Shown here in pieces: positions 22,880 to 24,323 of a stretch of 24,323 bases of DNA (position 1 is its first letter; every line of letters starts with the position of its first letter). Source of the stretch: DASSNR01 sp036278935 (GTDB taxonomy: Bacteria > Gemmatimonadota > Gemmatimonadetes > Gemmatimonadales > Gemmatimonadaceae). A model generated the notes under the pieces. The model searched no databases. It was not told the DNA's origin and worked only from the letters and a program-made list of their open reading frames with translations. The translations under genes were made by a program, and so were the position numbers. The DNA lies in the NCBI GenBank assembly GCA_036278935.1, contig DASUKA010000105.1:1-24323 (forward strand). The letters are read 5' to 3'.

Positions 22880-24214
22880 ATGACGCGCACCACCCTCGTC
22901 GCCTGCGTCTCGCTGCTCATCGCCCTCCCGCTCCCCGCTCGCGCCCAGGCGCCGGTCGACTCCGCGCTCGCTGCCTACATCACCGGCATCAAGGCCGTGG
23001 ACAGCCACGCCCACCCCATGCTGCCGGTGCCCCCCGGCGCCCCTCCGGATACGGACTACGACGCGCTCCCGTTGGGCGGCCTCCCGCCCTTCCCGCTCCC
23101 CTGGCGCTTCCGTCCTGATAACCCCGAATGGCGCCAAGCACAGCATGCGCTCTACGGCGTGAGCCTGGCGGACACCGGTGCTGCATACCGTCGCGCGCTG
23201 CACGCCGCCGTCCTCCGCGTCCAGCAGCAACAGGGCACGAACTTTCCCGACTGGGTGCTCGACCGCATCGGCACACAGGTCATGCTCGCCAACCGCATCA
23301 CGCTCGGACCCGGCCTTGCGCCGCCGCGATTCCGCTGGGTGGCGTTCGTGGATGCGCTCATGCTCCCCCTCGACACGCACGCCGAAGCCGCCCGCACCCC
23401 GGACACGCGCGCGCTCTATCCGCTGGAGGCAAAGCTCCTCCATCGCTATCTGCGCGATCTCGGTGTCACCGCGCTCCCCGGCACGCTCGACGAGTACGTC
23501 ACAAAAGTGGTCATCCCGACGCTCCAGCGCCAGCGGCGGGGTGGCGCGGTCTCGGTGAAGTTCGAGGCTGCCTACCTCCGTCCGCTCGACTTCGATGATC
23601 CCCGCCCGCCGCTCGCCCGCCGCGTGTACGCACGCTACGTGCGCGGCGGCACGCCCACGCACGCCGAGTACAAGGCGCTGGAGGACGACCTCTTCCGCAT
23701 CATCGCGCGCGAGGCCGGGCGGCTCGGCATGGCCGTGCAGATCCATACCACCGAAGGGTTCGGCGGCTACTACATGACGCATGGCAGCGCGCCACATCTA
23801 CTGGAGGCGGCGTTCAACGACTCCACCCTTCGCGGCACGAACTTCGTCATCGTGCACGGCGGATGGCCGCTGGTGGGAGAAACGGAGGCGCTCCTCTCCA
23901 AGCCGAATGTCTACACCGACATCTCCGCGATCTCGCTCTTCATCGAGCCCGCCCAGCTCGCCCGTGTCCTGCGGCAGTGGCTCGATGAATGGCCGGAGAA
24001 GGTGATGTTCGGCACCGATGCGTTCGACGGCGGCCCGGAGCAGGGATGGGCCGAGGCGGCATGGATTGGCAGCACCACGGCGCGCCACGCGCTCGGCGTG
24101 GCGCTCACCGGGATGATGCGCGACGGGGAGATCAGCCGTGATCGCGCCGAGCAGCTCGCGCGCATGGTGCTGCGTGAGAACGCCATCACCGCGTATCATC
24201 TCCATCTCCGGTAG
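22880..24214 (+). CDS. Secreted metal-dependent amidohydrolase
   Basis: A 444-residue amidohydrolase-superfamily (amidohydrolase-2 type) protein with a signal peptide (1-23, ending ARAQA), so probably periplasmic. Metal ligands of the TIM barrel are visible: HxH at His43 and His45 (DSHAHP), His289 (QIHTTEG), His326 (IVHGGWP) and Asp380 (FGTDAF). VKFEAAYLR (226-234) is the segment equivalent to the conserved Lys region. The substrate cannot be read from the sequence; relatives hydrolyse or decarboxylate carboxylic acids and amides. AGGA at 22870-22873 gives a weak ribosome site for ATG 22880. It is divergent from the GntR regulator across 178 bases, so it could share control with the hydroxyproline operon, but no second operator is seen. 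Confidence 0.88.
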   Translation: MTRTTLVACVSLLIALPLPARAQAPVDSALAAYITGIKAVDSHAHPMLPVPPGAPPDTDYDALPLGGLPPFPLPWRFRPDNPEWRQAQHALYGVSLADTGAAYRRALHAAVLRVQQQQGTNFPDWVLDRIGTQVMLANRITLGPGLAPPRFRWVAFVDALMLPLDTHAEAARTPDTRALYPLEAKLLHRYLRDLGVTALPGTLDEYVTKVVIPTLQRQRRGGAVSVKFEAAYLRPLDFDDPRPPLARRVYARYVRGGTPTHAEYKALEDDLFRIIAREAGRLGMAVQIHTTEGFGGYYMTHGSAPHLLEAAFNDSTLRGTNFVIVHGGWPLVGETEALLSKPNVYTDISAISLFIEPAQLARVLRQWLDEWPEKVMFGTDAFDGGPEQGWAEAAWIGSTTARHALGVALTGMMRDGEISRDRAEQLARMVLRENAITAYHLHLR

Positions 24215-24236
24215 CAGCCTCGTCACGGGCGTTGCG

Positions 24237-24313
24237 CCACGGAGACACAGAGAGCACAGAGAAAGCCAGGGAGTCCGGGGGTCAGATGTTGGGGCGGTGG
24301 GGGTCAGGTCTTG
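24237..24313. repeat. purine-rich block and 15-base imperfect direct repeat at the window edge
   Basis: CCACGGAGACACAGAG followed by AGCACAGAGAAAG resembles the short purine-rich 'ACAGAG' runs found dispersed in many environmental genomes. It is followed by GGGGGTCAGATGTTG (24277-24291) and GGGGGTCAGGTCTTG (24299-24313), identical at 13 of 15 positions with a 22-base period. The block may be the border of a dispersed repeat, possibly one linked to IS200-like transposases. No transposase lies inside the window. Confidence 0.45.
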
Positions 24314-24323
24314 AAGCGTGAGT

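Noticed and set aside
1..24323. tRNA, rRNA, CRISPR arrays, prophage or complete insertion sequence
   Set aside because: No regularly spaced repeats, no cloverleaf or rRNA signature, and no integrase or transposase frame was recognised by eye; a tRNAscan or Infernal run would be the decisive test.

Overview
The window is GC-rich, densely coded DNA with long spurious antisense ORFs, most likely from a member of the Gemmatimonadota or a related soil phylum with Acidobacteria-like gene content. The pointers are a PadR regulator followed by an 'acidobacterial-type' duplicated orphan permease (ADOP), a CBM9/DUF5916 outer-membrane protein, several secreted S9 peptidases and a secreted amidohydrolase. 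This is inference from gene families only. No rRNA, tRNA, CRISPR array or intact mobile element was seen.

Layout. Positions 106-8509 are all on the + strand: a DUF5916 outer-membrane protein, a rhomboid-family membrane protein, a secreted S9 prolyl-oligopeptidase-type peptidase, then a two-gene unit of PadR regulator and ADOP permease with a perfect 17-bp palindrome in front. A DPP-IV-like S9 peptidase (8619-10943) lies on the - strand and is divergent from the next block.

Positions 11173-15732 (+) hold a compact four-gene operon: two DUF4402-type secreted subunits, a PapD-like periplasmic chaperone and a large usher-like outer-membrane protein. It looks like a divergent chaperone-usher surface-fibre system. 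The usher-like protein ends in a SdrD/Cna-B-like module and a carboxypeptidase-regulatory-like module. The promoter region carries a palindrome with an extra half-site and a GC hairpin in the leader. This is the most novel-looking system in the window.

Positions 22701-15722 (-) hold an apparently complete trans-4-hydroxy-L-proline degradation cluster. It comprises a GntR/FCD regulator, an aldehyde dehydrogenase (2-oxoglutarate semialdehyde), a DapA-family deaminase, a 4-hydroxyproline 2-epimerase, and three overlapping or nearly abutting genes for a heteromeric D-hydroxyproline dehydrogenase (DadA-like FAD subunit, small [2Fe-2S] subunit, FAD/[2Fe-2S] subunit). Together they would turn hydroxyproline into 2-oxoglutarate. 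A 15-bp palindrome overlapping the predicted -10 of the regulator suggests autoregulation. A secreted metal-dependent amidohydrolase (22880-24214, +) diverges from it. The last ~90 bases hold short repeats that look like the edge of a dispersed-repeat region.
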